64,000 nucleotides of DNA from Phycisphaerales bacterium (lineage in GTDB: Bacteria; Planctomycetota; Phycisphaerae; UBA1845): positions 155,642 to 219,641 of the forward strand of contig JADZBE010000033.1 of the NCBI GenBank assembly GCA_020852275.1, given 5' to 3'. Positions 28,889-37,659 of this stretch are shown one piece after another. The notes below the pieces were generated by a model that ran no database searches, was not told the DNA's origin, and saw nothing but the letters and a program-made list of their open reading frames with translations. The position numbers were made by a program, and so were the translations under genes. Every line of letters starts with the position of its first letter. The stretch's first letter is position 1.

Positions 28889-30744
28889 TCGCCGCGGCCC
28901 TCCCCTCGCAGCGCACGCAGCCGATCCGCAATGAACTCGCTCTCCGGCTTCAGCTCCAACGCCTTCTCCCACGCCTGCCGGCGCTCCTCAACCGCCGCCC
29001 CGGTCTCGTCGAGCGCCAACCCGAGATAGGTCCATGTCAGCACATTCCCCGGATCATGCACGACGCCGCGCTGTGCAAAGTGCAGCGCGCCATCCAGATC
29101 GGGAGGCTGCTTCGTGCGGAAGTAGTTGGACAACAGTATCTCGATTGACTCAGGGCGACGCCTGATCGCTTCGATCCGTCCCATGCGGTAGTTGTCGAAA
29201 ACGAGCATGGACTCCGTCCAGGGCTTCCCCGTCGCGTCCTGCGGGTTGCGCTGGAACATCGGCTCGAACTTCGCCGCCGGTCCCCATACGGCCGGACCCC
29301 ACAGGGTCAGAGCCACAAAGGCAGCGAGCGCCGTCCCGACAACCGGGCGCTCCGTTGGGAGTCCCCGCGACGGCGCGGCGAACAGGCGGGCCACGATGAC
29401 CCCGACGATGACGGCCAGCGGCGCGCCGAAGGCAAGCGCGCGGACCACTGACCAGCGTGCGTCACTCCATGAAACCCATCCCAGCGACGCGACGGCGGCG
29501 ACGATGCAAACCGCGGCAGCGACCACCTTCCGGGAACGGGACAGCCTGCGCCATTGCGGCAAGGTCAGCGCCGCCAGCAGCCACAGTGCCGGCAGATACA
29601 TCAGATGGAATCGCGCCCCGGTCGCCCCGCGCCACAGAAGGTATCCACATCCGACGACCGCCCAAGCGAGGAGCGCGGCTTGCGCCCGTCGCCGGGCCGT
29701 CCATCCTCGCCGAGGTCCCGCGAGCGACTCCTTCGCGGCCAGCATGAGTGCCACGAGCATGACACCCAGCGCCATCGCGTTCGTAGGCCAGACGCCCGCG
29801 TCGAGCCAGACCATGGCCGCTTCAATCGGCGGACCCACGACGTGCGCCTTCGTTTTTCCGTAGTCCAGCGTCATCGCCCGTATAAGGTCGAGCACGCCCG
29901 AGGCATCCGCCTTGGCCTCGTGGACGATCGTGCGCCCGGCGTAATGCCGCCCCGCGAGCGTGAACCAAGCGCCCACCGGTACGACCGCAAGGATCAGCGA
30001 AACCAGAAGCCCTCGAACGCGCGCGCCCCGGTCTCGGCCCGAGACTGCCGCGACCACGCACTCGCCCAGGACGTTCAAGGCGACGATGAACATCGCCTTG
30101 CCGAAAAACGTCAGCGCCATGCCCGCCCAGCACGCGCCGCGCAGAACCCCGCGCTGCCGCCGCCCCGCGCCGCACACGACCGGAATCATGCACACCAGCA
30201 GCAGCGCCTCGAAGAAATCGCTGCGCACCGTGCAGAATGACAGGATGTCGGACAGCGCCAGGAAACCCGCGAAAACCAGTGCGGCCCGCCGCCCGAACCG
30301 TCGCGCGGCGCAGGCGTAACCGAGCGCCGGAATCGCCAGGCTGCACAACATCGGGACCAGCCGCAGCCCCGTCAGCGTCACTTCTCCCATCACGCGCGGC
30401 GGCAGCGATTCCACCCACCACCACAGCGGCGCCAGCGCGCTGCTCCGCTGCATCGGCGTCTCCACCAGCCACGCCGCGGGCGACTTCGCCATCTCCAGCA
30501 GCCCCACGGCCATGACGAACACCTCGTCATATCCGACGGGCAGGCGAATCGAGAGCATGAGGCGATACGCGCCGCCCGCGAGCAGAATCAGCAGGAGCAA
30601 GCCCAGGCGGACGCGCCGCCGGCGCGCAAAGGTCCGTGCGCGGGGATGGATCGGGAGCGTCTGCGTATTTGCATGTTCAGCGCCGGCCACAGTGAGAGGT
30701 ACCTCGCAGGGCGGGTCATTACGGTCTTGGCGGGATGGGGTCAA
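28885..30744 (-). CDS. GT-C membrane glycosyltransferase with C-terminal TPR
   Basis: The 619-residue protein has a polar N-terminus, a first span (LGLLLLILLAGGAYRLMLS), then LPVGYDEVFVMAVG, where the Asp-Glu pair matches the donor-site acidic motif of GT39/83-like GT-C enzymes. About ten more spans follow. Residues 545-610 form a tetratricopeptide-like segment (DGALHFAQRGVVHDPGNVLTWTY, then RRQAWEKALELKPESEF). This suggests a polyprenyl-phosphate sugar transferase with a protein-interaction tail. The frame opens with TTG at 30744; a GTG at 30690 is an equally credible start. It is coupled to rarD downstream. Confidence 0.72.
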   Translation of the reverse strand: MTPSRQDRNDPPCEVPLTVAGAEHANTQTLPIHPRARTFARRRRVRLGLLLLILLAGGAYRLMLSIRLPVGYDEVFVMAVGLLEMAKSPAAWLVETPMQRSSALAPLWWWVESLPPRVMGEVTLTGLRLVPMLCSLAIPALGYACAARRFGRRAALVFAGFLALSDILSFCTVRSDFFEALLLVCMIPVVCGAGRRQRGVLRGACWAGMALTFFGKAMFIVALNVLGECVVAAVSGRDRGARVRGLLVSLILAVVPVGAWFTLAGRHYAGRTIVHEAKADASGVLDLIRAMTLDYGKTKAHVVGPPIEAAMVWLDAGVWPTNAMALGVMLVALMLAAKESLAGPRRGWTARRRAQAALLAWAVVGCGYLLWRGATGARFHLMYLPALWLLAALTLPQWRRLSRSRKVVAAAVCIVAAVASLGWVSWSDARWSVVRALAFGAPLAVIVGVIVARLFAAPSRGLPTERPVVGTALAAFVALTLWGPAVWGPAAKFEPMFQRNPQDATGKPWTESMLVFDNYRMGRIEAIRRRPESIEILLSNYFRTKQPPDLDGALHFAQRGVVHDPGNVLTWTYLGLALDETGAAVEERRQAWEKALELKPESEFIADRLRALRGEGRGE

Positions 30745-30787
30745 GCCGACCGAGCGGATACGCAGACCCAGACTCTGTCATCCAACC

Positions 30788-30813
30788 GAGCCGCGAGCGT
30801 GAGGGAGCGAGGG
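30788..30813. repeat. dispersed repeat, family B fragment
   Basis: GAGCCGCGAGCGTGAGGGAG followed by CGAGGG resembles one end of the longer family B elements at 46392-46515 and 61383-61541. It lies in the 184-base divergent gap between the GT-C gene and the ABC permease. Confidence 0.6.
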
Positions 30814-30928
30814 TTTCCTATCGAACCCGCGGGCTCTAAAACAGTGTGTCAGCCTTGCGGATACACCGCACTCTGCCGTAGTAGTATCCGCCCATGAGGA
30901 TTCACAGTCGCGCCGTGCAGGCAAACGC

Positions 30929-32635
30929 ATGATCCGTCGCACTCACGCCGTATTCATCTCGCTCGTCGCCGCCGCGTTTCTCGGCGCGTTTCTCCTCTGG
31001 CCCGTCGTCACCACGGTCAAGGGCGGGCTGTTCATGCAGGGCCGCTTCAGCCTGGCGTACATCGCGGCCGTGTTTCGCAACCCCGTGTACGTTGAAGGCC
31101 TGCGCAACGCTTTCCTCATCGCCGCCGCCACCACGCTGCTGACGACGCTCATTTCCCTGCCACTTTCCCTCATCGCCAACCGGTTCGATTTTCCACTCAA
31201 GGGGCTGATGTCGGGTCTCGTGCTGGTCCCGCTGATTCTGCCGCCGTTTGTCGGCGCGATCGGCATGAAGCAGATGCTCGGGCAGTACGGCGCGCTCAAC
31301 GCGCTCCTCATCAAGCTCGGCGCGCTGCCCGCCGACGGCTGGGTGGACTGGCTGGGACGCAGTCGAATGCTCGGAGTCATCGCCCTCGAAGCTCTCTACC
31401 TTTATCCCATTCTTTATCTCAACGCCGCGGCCGCGCTCGCCAACATCGACCCGGCGATGGAGGAAGCCGCGGAGAATCTCGGTTGCACGGGCCTGCGCAA
31501 GTTCCTCAAGGTAACGCTGCCGCTGATGATGCCGGGGCTGTTCGCCGGCGGGACGATCGTGTTCATCTGGAGCTTCACCGAGTTGGGCACGCCGCTCATG
31601 TTCGACTTCACCCGCGTCACCAGCGTGCAGATCTTCGACGGCATCAAGGAGATCGGCTCGGACAACCCGTTCCCCTACGCCCTCGTCATCGTGCTGCTGA
31701 CCACCTCGCTCCTCGCATATGCGCTGAGCAAGCTCGCCTTCGGGCGCAAGGCTCACGCCATGCTGGCGAAGGCGGGAGTGGGCGCGACGACGCGGCGGCT
31801 TGCGGGCGGGCGCGGGGTGGCCGCCATGCTGCCCTTTCTTGTCGTCATCGGGCTGGCCGTGCTGCCGCATGTCGGCGTCCTGCTGACCAGCGCGAGCACC
31901 GACTGGTATCGCACCGTGCTGCCGCGCGGCGCGACGCTTGACCATTTCCGCGACGCGCTGGGTCACTCGATGACCCTCCCCAGCATCGCCAACAGCGTGC
32001 GCTACGCGGGCATTGCCATGCTCGTGGACGTTGTCGTCGGCGTGGCGATCGCGTGGGTCGTGGTGCGATCCGACCTGCCGTGGCGCGGCTGGCTCGACGC
32101 GCTCGCCATGCTGCCGCTCGCGGTGCCGGGCATGGTCGTGGCCTTCGGCTATCTGACGTTGACGCAGACCGGCGCGCCGCTGGCGTTTCTCGTGCGCGAT
32201 CCGAAGAACCCCGATCCATTTCTGATCCTGGTCATCGCCTACGCCGTGCGCCGCCTGCCCTACGTTGTCCGCTCCGCCGCCGCGGGCTTGCAGCAGACGT
32301 CCGTCACGCTGGAGGAAGCCGCGGCCAACCTTGGCTGCCCGCCGCTGCGCACCGTGCGGCGCGTCACGCTTCCGCTCATCTCGGCGAACCTGCTCGCCGG
32401 CGCACTCCTGACGTTCAGCTTCGCCATGCTCGAAGTTAGCGACTCGCTCATGCTCGCCCAGAAAGCGGAGGATTACCCCATCACCAAGGCCATTTTCCAC
32501 CTCTTCCAGTTGCTCGGCGAAGGACGCTACGTGGCCTCTTCGTTGGGTGTGTGGGCGATGGCGTTTCTGACGCTGACCATGCTGGGCACGTCCGCGCTGC
32601 TGGGCCGGCGCATGGGGGCGATTTTCCGCGTGTAG
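30929..32635 (+). CDS. two-domain ABC transporter permease, iron(III)/FbpB-like
   Basis: This 568-residue inner-membrane permease contains two fused copies of the binding-protein-dependent transport domain, as in FbpB/SfuB-type ferric iron importers and the related ThiP. Each half ends with an EAA loop that docks the ATPase: EEAAENLGCTGLRKFLKVTL and EEAAANLGCPPLRTVRRVTL. No ATP-binding subunit or solute-binding protein lies next to it, so its partners must be encoded elsewhere, or the gene is a stranded remnant. ATG 30929 starts the first span almost directly. Substrate assignment to iron is by architecture only. Confidence 0.85.
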   Translation: MIRRTHAVFISLVAAAFLGAFLLWPVVTTVKGGLFMQGRFSLAYIAAVFRNPVYVEGLRNAFLIAAATTLLTTLISLPLSLIANRFDFPLKGLMSGLVLVPLILPPFVGAIGMKQMLGQYGALNALLIKLGALPADGWVDWLGRSRMLGVIALEALYLYPILYLNAAAALANIDPAMEEAAENLGCTGLRKFLKVTLPLMMPGLFAGGTIVFIWSFTELGTPLMFDFTRVTSVQIFDGIKEIGSDNPFPYALVIVLLTTSLLAYALSKLAFGRKAHAMLAKAGVGATTRRLAGGRGVAAMLPFLVVIGLAVLPHVGVLLTSASTDWYRTVLPRGATLDHFRDALGHSMTLPSIANSVRYAGIAMLVDVVVGVAIAWVVVRSDLPWRGWLDALAMLPLAVPGMVVAFGYLTLTQTGAPLAFLVRDPKNPDPFLILVIAYAVRRLPYVVRSAAAGLQQTSVTLEEAAANLGCPPLRTVRRVTLPLISANLLAGALLTFSFAMLEVSDSLMLAQKAEDYPITKAIFHLFQLLGEGRYVASSLGVWAMAFLTLTMLGTSALLGRRMGAIFRV

Positions 32636-32761
32636 CAGTTCAAGGCCCCATCCTGCCCGCTCCACGAGGGTCTATCAGCCCGTGATGGAAGTCAAAACCG
32701 CGCGTGGGACCCGTCATCCCCGAAGCCCATACCCCTCATTCCTACATTTTTTCGGCCCCCG

Positions 32762-32790
32762 TTGACACCCCGTCCGATAGCTGATATACT
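32762..32790 (+). promoter_or_regulatory. near-consensus sigma70 promoter for the PAD locus
   Basis: TTGACA (32762-32767), a 17-base spacer and TATACT (32785-32790) match the -35 perfectly and the -10 at 5/6. This is the best promoter-like sequence noted in the window. The expected start near 32797 gives a leader of about 55 bases ending in the AAGGAGG at 32839-32845 and ATG 32853. Confidence 0.75.
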
Positions 32791-32852
32791 TCTCGCAGAT
32801 GCAGCCGAATCCCGGGCTGTGCCCGGCCGCTGCCCAACAAGGAGGCGTCCCG

Positions 32853-33092
32853 ATGCTCCGTAAGCAGGTCGCTCTTCGCTCTTCGCTCTTCGCTCTTCGT
32901 TCTTCGTTCTTCGTTCTTCGTTCTTGGTTCCTCGTTCCTCGTTCCTCGTACTTCGCTCCGCAAAATCCGAAATCCGAAATCCGAAAACCGCAATCGACCA
33001 TTCCCCCTCGTTGCCTCGCTGCCTTGTTGCCTCGTTGCCATTCTTTTCTCCCTTCCCCTTCTCTCCGCCATGACGCCCGCGACGTATCCTGA
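32853..33092 (+). CDS. leader ORF with heptamer repeats, out of frame with the PAD gene
   Basis: ATG 32853 lies 7 bases after AAGGAGG, the strongest Shine-Dalgarno noticed in the window. It opens a 79-residue frame (MLRKQVALRSSLFALRSSF...) that runs through the 7-bp arrays and stops at 33092, 22 bases past ATG 33070 of the PAD frame. The product has no sign of function and is mostly repeat translation. The offset from 32853 to 33070 is 217 bases, one more than a multiple of three. Removing one 7-bp unit, or adding two, would fuse this start to the signal peptide and PAD. It is best read as the start region of the PAD gene in an out-of-frame state. Confidence 0.6.
   Translation: MLRKQVALRSSLFALRSSFFVLRSWFLVPRSSYFAPQNPKSEIRKPQSTIPPRCLAALLPRCHSFLPSPSLRHDARDVS
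32871..32954 (+). repeat. heptanucleotide tandem repeat, 12 copies
   Basis: Twelve consecutive 7-bp units: GCTCTTC x4, GTTCTTC x3, GTTCTTG x1, GTTCCTC x3 and GTACTTC x1. Since 7 is not a multiple of 3, each gain or loss of a unit shifts the downstream frame. The array lies 18 bases after ATG 32853. Confidence 0.95.
32964..32991 (+). repeat. second heptanucleotide array (AATCCGA x3 plus a degenerate copy)
   Basis: Three perfect AATCCGA units (32964-32984) and a fourth related unit (AAACCGC). This is a different sequence from the first array but the same 7-bp period, 10 bases downstream. Confidence 0.9.
33008..33039 (+). repeat. octanucleotide array within the signal-peptide segment
   Basis: Four 8-bp units: TCGTTGCC, TCGCTGCC, TTGTTGCC, TCGTTGCC. 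In the PAD frame they encode part of the hydrophobic segment (LVASLPCCLVA). An 8-bp period also shifts frame on copy change. Confidence 0.85.
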
Positions 33093-36000
33093 CGATCCCT
33101 GCCTCAGTCCGCCGGCCGTCTGCGATCCGCGGGTTCGTTTCTTTCATGATGATGGCGTGCTTTTCGTGACCGGCGCGCCGCCTTTGCCGGGGACGAGTCC
33201 GCCGGCGAGCTGGGTGGCCGTGTGGCGCGATTATGACGACGCCCAACCCTATGTGTTCGCCCGCCGCATCTATACGCATACGGATTTGGGCCATGCCTTG
33301 TTGCGATTGGAAACCTTGCTCGGCGTGGACCGGGCGCAGTTCACTTCCAATAGCTCGCTCCTGGCGGACTCGGTGACGCTCGCATTGGCCGCTCCGCCGG
33401 ATGCCACAACCTGGCCGCTCGCCACGCACGGCCAGATCGCCGTCGCATTGGGCTTTGACGCGTCGGACATTTCCGATCCAACTTTTCTATTGGCCGACGA
33501 CGACCACGGCGGCGACCTCGACAGCGAGGACGAATGCCACAACAACTCCTTTACCACGGGAATGGAGAGTGATTATGGGTTCATGCCCACGGAATTGCTG
33601 ACGCTGGACGATTTGGCCATTGAGCTGACCTACGGCACGGACTGCTGCGGCACGAGCGCCTGTTGTGATAACACCGGCCAATGCGGCCAGAACCAGCACT
33701 GCGCCGACGGCGAATGCGTCCCCGACGAGTGCAACGGGCCGGGGGACTGCCCGGACGGCTCGCACTGCGAAGGCGGCGAATGCGTGGACGACCCCTGCAG
33801 TGGTTCCGGTGAATGTCCGCCGGGCCAGGAATGCATCGGCGGAGAATGCGAAAAGCGGTGCGACGGCGACGACGACTGCCCTTCCGGCGATGAATGCGTG
33901 GGCGGCGTGTGTGAGGACTGCCCCGGAGTCTGCTGCGACGCCGCGGACTGCGGCGACGGCAACTACTGCACGATCGACAGTTGCTCCAACGGCGCGTGCT
34001 ATCATTTTATGAAGAACTGCAGCGAGGGCGACAAATGCACCGACGACCATTGCGATCCACTCACCGGAAACTGCGATCACACCGCCAAGTGCGACGACGA
34101 AAACCCGTGCACGATCGACACGTGCGATCCGGAGACGGGCGTGTGCACGCACTCGTGTCTGGATGACTGCACAGCCTGTGAGGACGGCTTGTGCGTGTTG
34201 TGCGGGTGCGTGGAGGCGGGATGCAGCGTCACTCTTGACGTTGAGCCGCAAGAAGTCTGCAGCGGCGGCATTCTCGAAGTCACGCTCGTTGCCGAGTGCC
34301 ATCCCGACTGCGGCAACGGGGCCTTGCAGTTCCTCACGGATCCCCCGGACGCCGAGATCACGTGGATAGAGCCTCCGCCCCCTTCCATCGACTGCGACGG
34401 GCAGCAGCACACATTGATTCTTCTCGGAAGACCAAGCTGTGAGGAGCGCGGGTTCGTGCGCATTATTGCTGAACTGGTCTCGCCGGGCGACCAACATTGC
34501 GAGGACGACGCGCTGACAGAAGTCTTTCAATGCCCGGATGTGGACATGGACTCCAATCGCGACGGCGTCGTATCGGACTCGGATGACGATGAGGAAGGGG
34601 AGGATTCCTGGCAGTACGGCGCTAGCGCCAAGGGCGCGATCGTGCTCGTCAACTGCGACGCCGATGGTGGCGCGCCGCCGATCCGCGATCTTGACGACTC
34701 CCTCGTGAACTCCGTAGAAGATGTGGCCGACTTGTCGGAGCTGATCATCCGCCCCGTTCCGCCTGCGGGACTGGACGGCTGGAAGCGGAGGCTGCGAATA
34801 CCGGATAACGACTCATTGCGGGTGTTTCCCGCCCTGACGGACCAGGCTCAAGCCATCCTGGGGCCGGGACAGGAAACATATGTGATCCAAGACGCACTGG
34901 ACGCCGAGCTGCATTACGGTATCGAGTCCATCATCTATCCCGGCGACCGGGGCCACTCCCAGTTCGACGGCTTGGTCAACGTGCACGTCGATTTGATGGA
35001 CGAGCAGGACATCGTCTGGTGCACGGACAAGATCCAGGTTCGCGTCGCGCCGTTCATTCTCCTTCCGAACACAGCGCCACCCCACAAGATACTCGTTAGT
35101 GATACGGACTCGGAATTGAGGGAGTTCGTTGAGACTCACGCGGGCTCTAACAACACGAGAACTATACCTCACGATGTCTGCCCCGACAGGTTTCCGCAGG
35201 ATGCCTGGGAATTTGGATTCTCATCTCGTCCGCTGGGTACATCAACGAGTTGGAACTTGTGGGAAGCCTTCGAAACTCTCTATGGCATAGGACCGCTTCA
35301 GGATTGGGGAAGAACGAATCTCCTCGGAAGCGTTCGAGGTGTGCCGGGGAATCGTCTCGGGCTTCTCGTTCGACTGCTGAACAAAGGAGAGCCGGGTTAC
35401 CCGCCGACTAATGAAGCAGAATCCTTTGCCTACGGCGGGAATCTCGATGTAATCCCCCCATTCCCCGACCATCCTCTGGGCAAGGTCGTCGTGGGGACCA
35501 TGCCGCAAGTGCAGGTGGACTTCCTGAACAAGCAGCAGGTGCAAAGCCCATTGTTGCAGTTGGACACGACATGGCTCCTTATCGGGCATCTCGACGAAAT
35601 CCTCGCTTTTGTGCCGGACTCGAGTGGATTTGCAATCGCGATTGCTTCTCCATCGCGCGCTCGGCAAGTGATCAACATTGCCGCGGATTACGAACCATTG
35701 TTTTACGACGATCCAAATGACACGGTCTATTATGGAGTGGCGGATAACAATCCAGGGCTGAACGCTTCGCACCAACTCAAAGACACAACTCAGCGTCCTG
35801 TCGACTTCAGTGCGGTGAAGGGATGGTATGTGCGAATCTATGATGGATTTGGCAGGCATCAATTTGCGAGAATCGGGCAGGAATCAACGGTTGACACTAT
35901 TGAGATTGAATCAGAGTATGTGTGGCGGATTCGAGACGCTGCTGAGATGCACGACGCGATCGCGAGACAACTGCCACCCAGTCCGATGACCCTCTATAGC

Positions 36001-36597
36001 AGGGCCGGGTCGTGGTTCCCACCTTCTTTGCCCAACGATGGTTATCCAAACAGTACGTCAAGGTACGTCATCAAGCAATACCCGCAGTACTTCCGTAATC
36101 CGTACTGGTTGTCGGAGATTCCGGCGCTCATTACATCATTCGAGTTGCGCGAAGACGACGTCCTTTGGGACCAGATCTCCGCCTCGGTTCAGGCGAAGAT
36201 AGACATTGCTCGACAAGAGCTGGAGTTTGCGCTGAACGGCTGCGATGTCCCTGTGTTGGAGGTGCCGAGCTTGTACCTTGCCAACTCCTCAGGACCGAGT
36301 TCGATCTTTGGTCAAGCTTTCGCCTATACTCCCGGTGCCGCTAATCTGCAGGTTTGGGACGATCAACTCTGGCTGCCGTGCCCGTTCGGCCCACGTCCGG
36401 AAGTAAACGGCGCTACGACGGACCTATTGCTCGATGCGACAAGAGATGCCCTCGATGCATCCGAAATCCGAGCATCGTATTTCGTTGATGACTGGGACTT
36501 CTACCATATGGCATTTGGCGAGGTTCACTGCGCGACCAACGTGGTGCGTATTGCGCCGACTGCCACATTCGATCGCTGGTGGGAAATCCAACCGTAA
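33070..36597 (+). CDS. secreted Cys-rich protein with vertebrate-type protein-arginine deiminase (PAD) domains
   Basis: Numbered from ATG 33070, residues 1-190 form an unknown beta-rich region. Residues 190-385 are tandem Cys-rich modules (CPPGQECIGGECE-like). Residues 488-660 match the PAD middle domain (DSNRDGVVSDS, GAIVLVNCDADG, VRVAPFILLPNTAPP). Residues 660-1175 match the PAD catalytic domain. Against human PAD4 the tetrad is present: Asp711 in PQDAWEFGF, His840 and Asp842 in GHLDEILAF, and Cys1154 in GEVHCATN. This predicts calcium-dependent conversion of protein arginine to citrulline. The PAD_N domain of vertebrate enzymes is missing. The frame is open upstream to 32785 and encodes a signal-like PLVASLPCCLVAILFSLPLL at 33004-33063, but contains no ATG, GTG or TTG there. 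GC content drops in the 3' half. Confidence 0.9.
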   Translation: MTPATYPDDPCLSPPAVCDPRVRFFHDDGVLFVTGAPPLPGTSPPASWVAVWRDYDDAQPYVFARRIYTHTDLGHALLRLETLLGVDRAQFTSNSSLLADSVTLALAAPPDATTWPLATHGQIAVALGFDASDISDPTFLLADDDHGGDLDSEDECHNNSFTTGMESDYGFMPTELLTLDDLAIELTYGTDCCGTSACCDNTGQCGQNQHCADGECVPDECNGPGDCPDGSHCEGGECVDDPCSGSGECPPGQECIGGECEKRCDGDDDCPSGDECVGGVCEDCPGVCCDAADCGDGNYCTIDSCSNGACYHFMKNCSEGDKCTDDHCDPLTGNCDHTAKCDDENPCTIDTCDPETGVCTHSCLDDCTACEDGLCVLCGCVEAGCSVTLDVEPQEVCSGGILEVTLVAECHPDCGNGALQFLTDPPDAEITWIEPPPPSIDCDGQQHTLILLGRPSCEERGFVRIIAELVSPGDQHCEDDALTEVFQCPDVDMDSNRDGVVSDSDDDEEGEDSWQYGASAKGAIVLVNCDADGGAPPIRDLDDSLVNSVEDVADLSELIIRPVPPAGLDGWKRRLRIPDNDSLRVFPALTDQAQAILGPGQETYVIQDALDAELHYGIESIIYPGDRGHSQFDGLVNVHVDLMDEQDIVWCTDKIQVRVAPFILLPNTAPPHKILVSDTDSELREFVETHAGSNNTRTIPHDVCPDRFPQDAWEFGFSSRPLGTSTSWNLWEAFETLYGIGPLQDWGRTNLLGSVRGVPGNRLGLLVRLLNKGEPGYPPTNEAESFAYGGNLDVIPPFPDHPLGKVVVGTMPQVQVDFLNKQQVQSPLLQLDTTWLLIGHLDEILAFVPDSSGFAIAIASPSRARQVINIAADYEPLFYDDPNDTVYYGVADNNPGLNASHQLKDTTQRPVDFSAVKGWYVRIYDGFGRHQFARIGQESTVDTIEIESEYVWRIRDAAEMHDAIARQLPPSPMTLYSRAGSWFPPSLPNDGYPNSTSRYVIKQYPQYFRNPYWLSEIPALITSFELREDDVLWDQISASVQAKIDIARQELEFALNGCDVPVLEVPSLYLANSSGPSSIFGQAFAYTPGAANLQVWDDQLWLPCPFGPRPEVNGATTDLLLDATRDALDASEIRASYFVDDWDFYHMAFGEVHCATNVVRIAPTATFDRWWEIQP

Positions 36598-36621
36598 GCA
36601 GGACGACTTGGAGTAAGCGGA

Positions 36622-37659
36622 ATGTTCAGGGACATACGAATCGAATCTTGCCTGTTCGCCTTATGCTTAGTGCTTTGCGGGGGTTTGCTCGGCATCGCAT
36701 TTGCCGTGGAGTTCCCAGAAGATCACCCTGCCCTGAGGTTGTATCCCTCGCCTGAAGAACTTCAACGACAGATCGACGAGATCAAGCGCAGTGACCCGCA
36801 AGGCTGGGCCGCCGCGCGGGCGGATTTCGACCTTGCCGTCCGCGCTGGAGCGATGTGCGCGGAATCACGTCCCGTCAATATGCACGTCAGCAGGAGGCCG
36901 GTTTCAACTCCAACCGTGTGCTTCGAAATTGAGACGCGCAAGATGATGGCAGACTACCTAAGGGAATTGGACCTGAGGGAGGATGGCCGCCCGCTGGTAG
37001 CATGGTATCGGGAGCACCTGGAAGAGTTCGTCGTCGAGGACACGGCAACGCTGCGACTCGTCTTGCTCGACGCTATTCTGAACCGTTGGGACGAATGGTC
37101 GGCATGGAACGGCGACGAAAGGCTTGATGCCCTGCGAAAGGAGTGTCCGGATCCGCATCGGCTGTGCGCATGGAATCTGGCCGCCCCGCTCCACATGTTC
37201 GAACTGAGCGGCGTCGCCTTGCGGCGATTGCTTGTGGCACATGAACCGGATGCCGATTACAATGTCCTCCCAATGTCGTTGCTCGTGGGTGACGTGACGG
37301 ACGTCGCAGTAGTGGACTTCCTTCTGAAAGGTGTGGCCACGATTCCTGAGGGCACCAACTCGCGGGCCTTCGCCACGGCGTGCCAGCTCCTTCCGCGGAC
37401 GGGGCAAACGGTCGCATTCAGGGACCTGTGGGCGGAGTATCTCACAAGTGAGAGTGCTCGCGTTCGTCGCCAAGCGGCCATCCACACCGGCAGTGCGATT
37501 GAGTGGATTCGCGTTGAGACCAAGGGCCAAGACAACAGCGAAGGACTCCAGGCCAAGCTCAGGCAGTTGGCCGACAGTGACTCCGACCAATATGTGCGCA
37601 CCGAAGCTATGAAGTCTCTCGAACGCATCCGCGCCGCCCAATGGCGCGGGGACCCTTGA
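36622..37659 (+). CDS. exported HEAT-like helical protein downstream of PAD
   Basis: The 345-residue protein starts with a signal peptide or anchor (CLFALCLVLCGGLLGIAFA) followed by a mainly helical domain. The C-terminal third resembles HEAT-type repeats (ARVRRQAAIHTGS, QYVRTEAMKSLERIR). I recognise no enzyme motif. It begins 24 bases after the PAD stop, with GGAG upstream, so the two are probably co-transcribed and exported together. A partner, substrate-presenting or inhibitory role for PAD is possible but is inference from position only. Confidence 0.65.
   Translation: MFRDIRIESCLFALCLVLCGGLLGIAFAVEFPEDHPALRLYPSPEELQRQIDEIKRSDPQGWAAARADFDLAVRAGAMCAESRPVNMHVSRRPVSTPTVCFEIETRKMMADYLRELDLREDGRPLVAWYREHLEEFVVEDTATLRLVLLDAILNRWDEWSAWNGDERLDALRKECPDPHRLCAWNLAAPLHMFELSGVALRRLLVAHEPDADYNVLPMSLLVGDVTDVAVVDFLLKGVATIPEGTNSRAFATACQLLPRTGQTVAFRDLWAEYLTSESARVRRQAAIHTGSAIEWIRVETKGQDNSEGLQAKLRQLADSDSDQYVRTEAMKSLERIRAAQWRGDP

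Noticed and set aside
32692..33429. A minus-strand frame encoding repeated NEERRTK-like residues
   Set aside because: It is the translation of the 7-bp repeat array on the wrong strand. The promoter, Shine-Dalgarno and signal peptide all point to the plus strand.
33070..36597. Assignment to the Porphyromonas-type (agmatine deiminase-like) PPAD family
   Set aside because: The residues align with the vertebrate-type PAD middle and C-terminal domains (GHLDE, GEVHCATN, LPNTAPP), not with PPAD.
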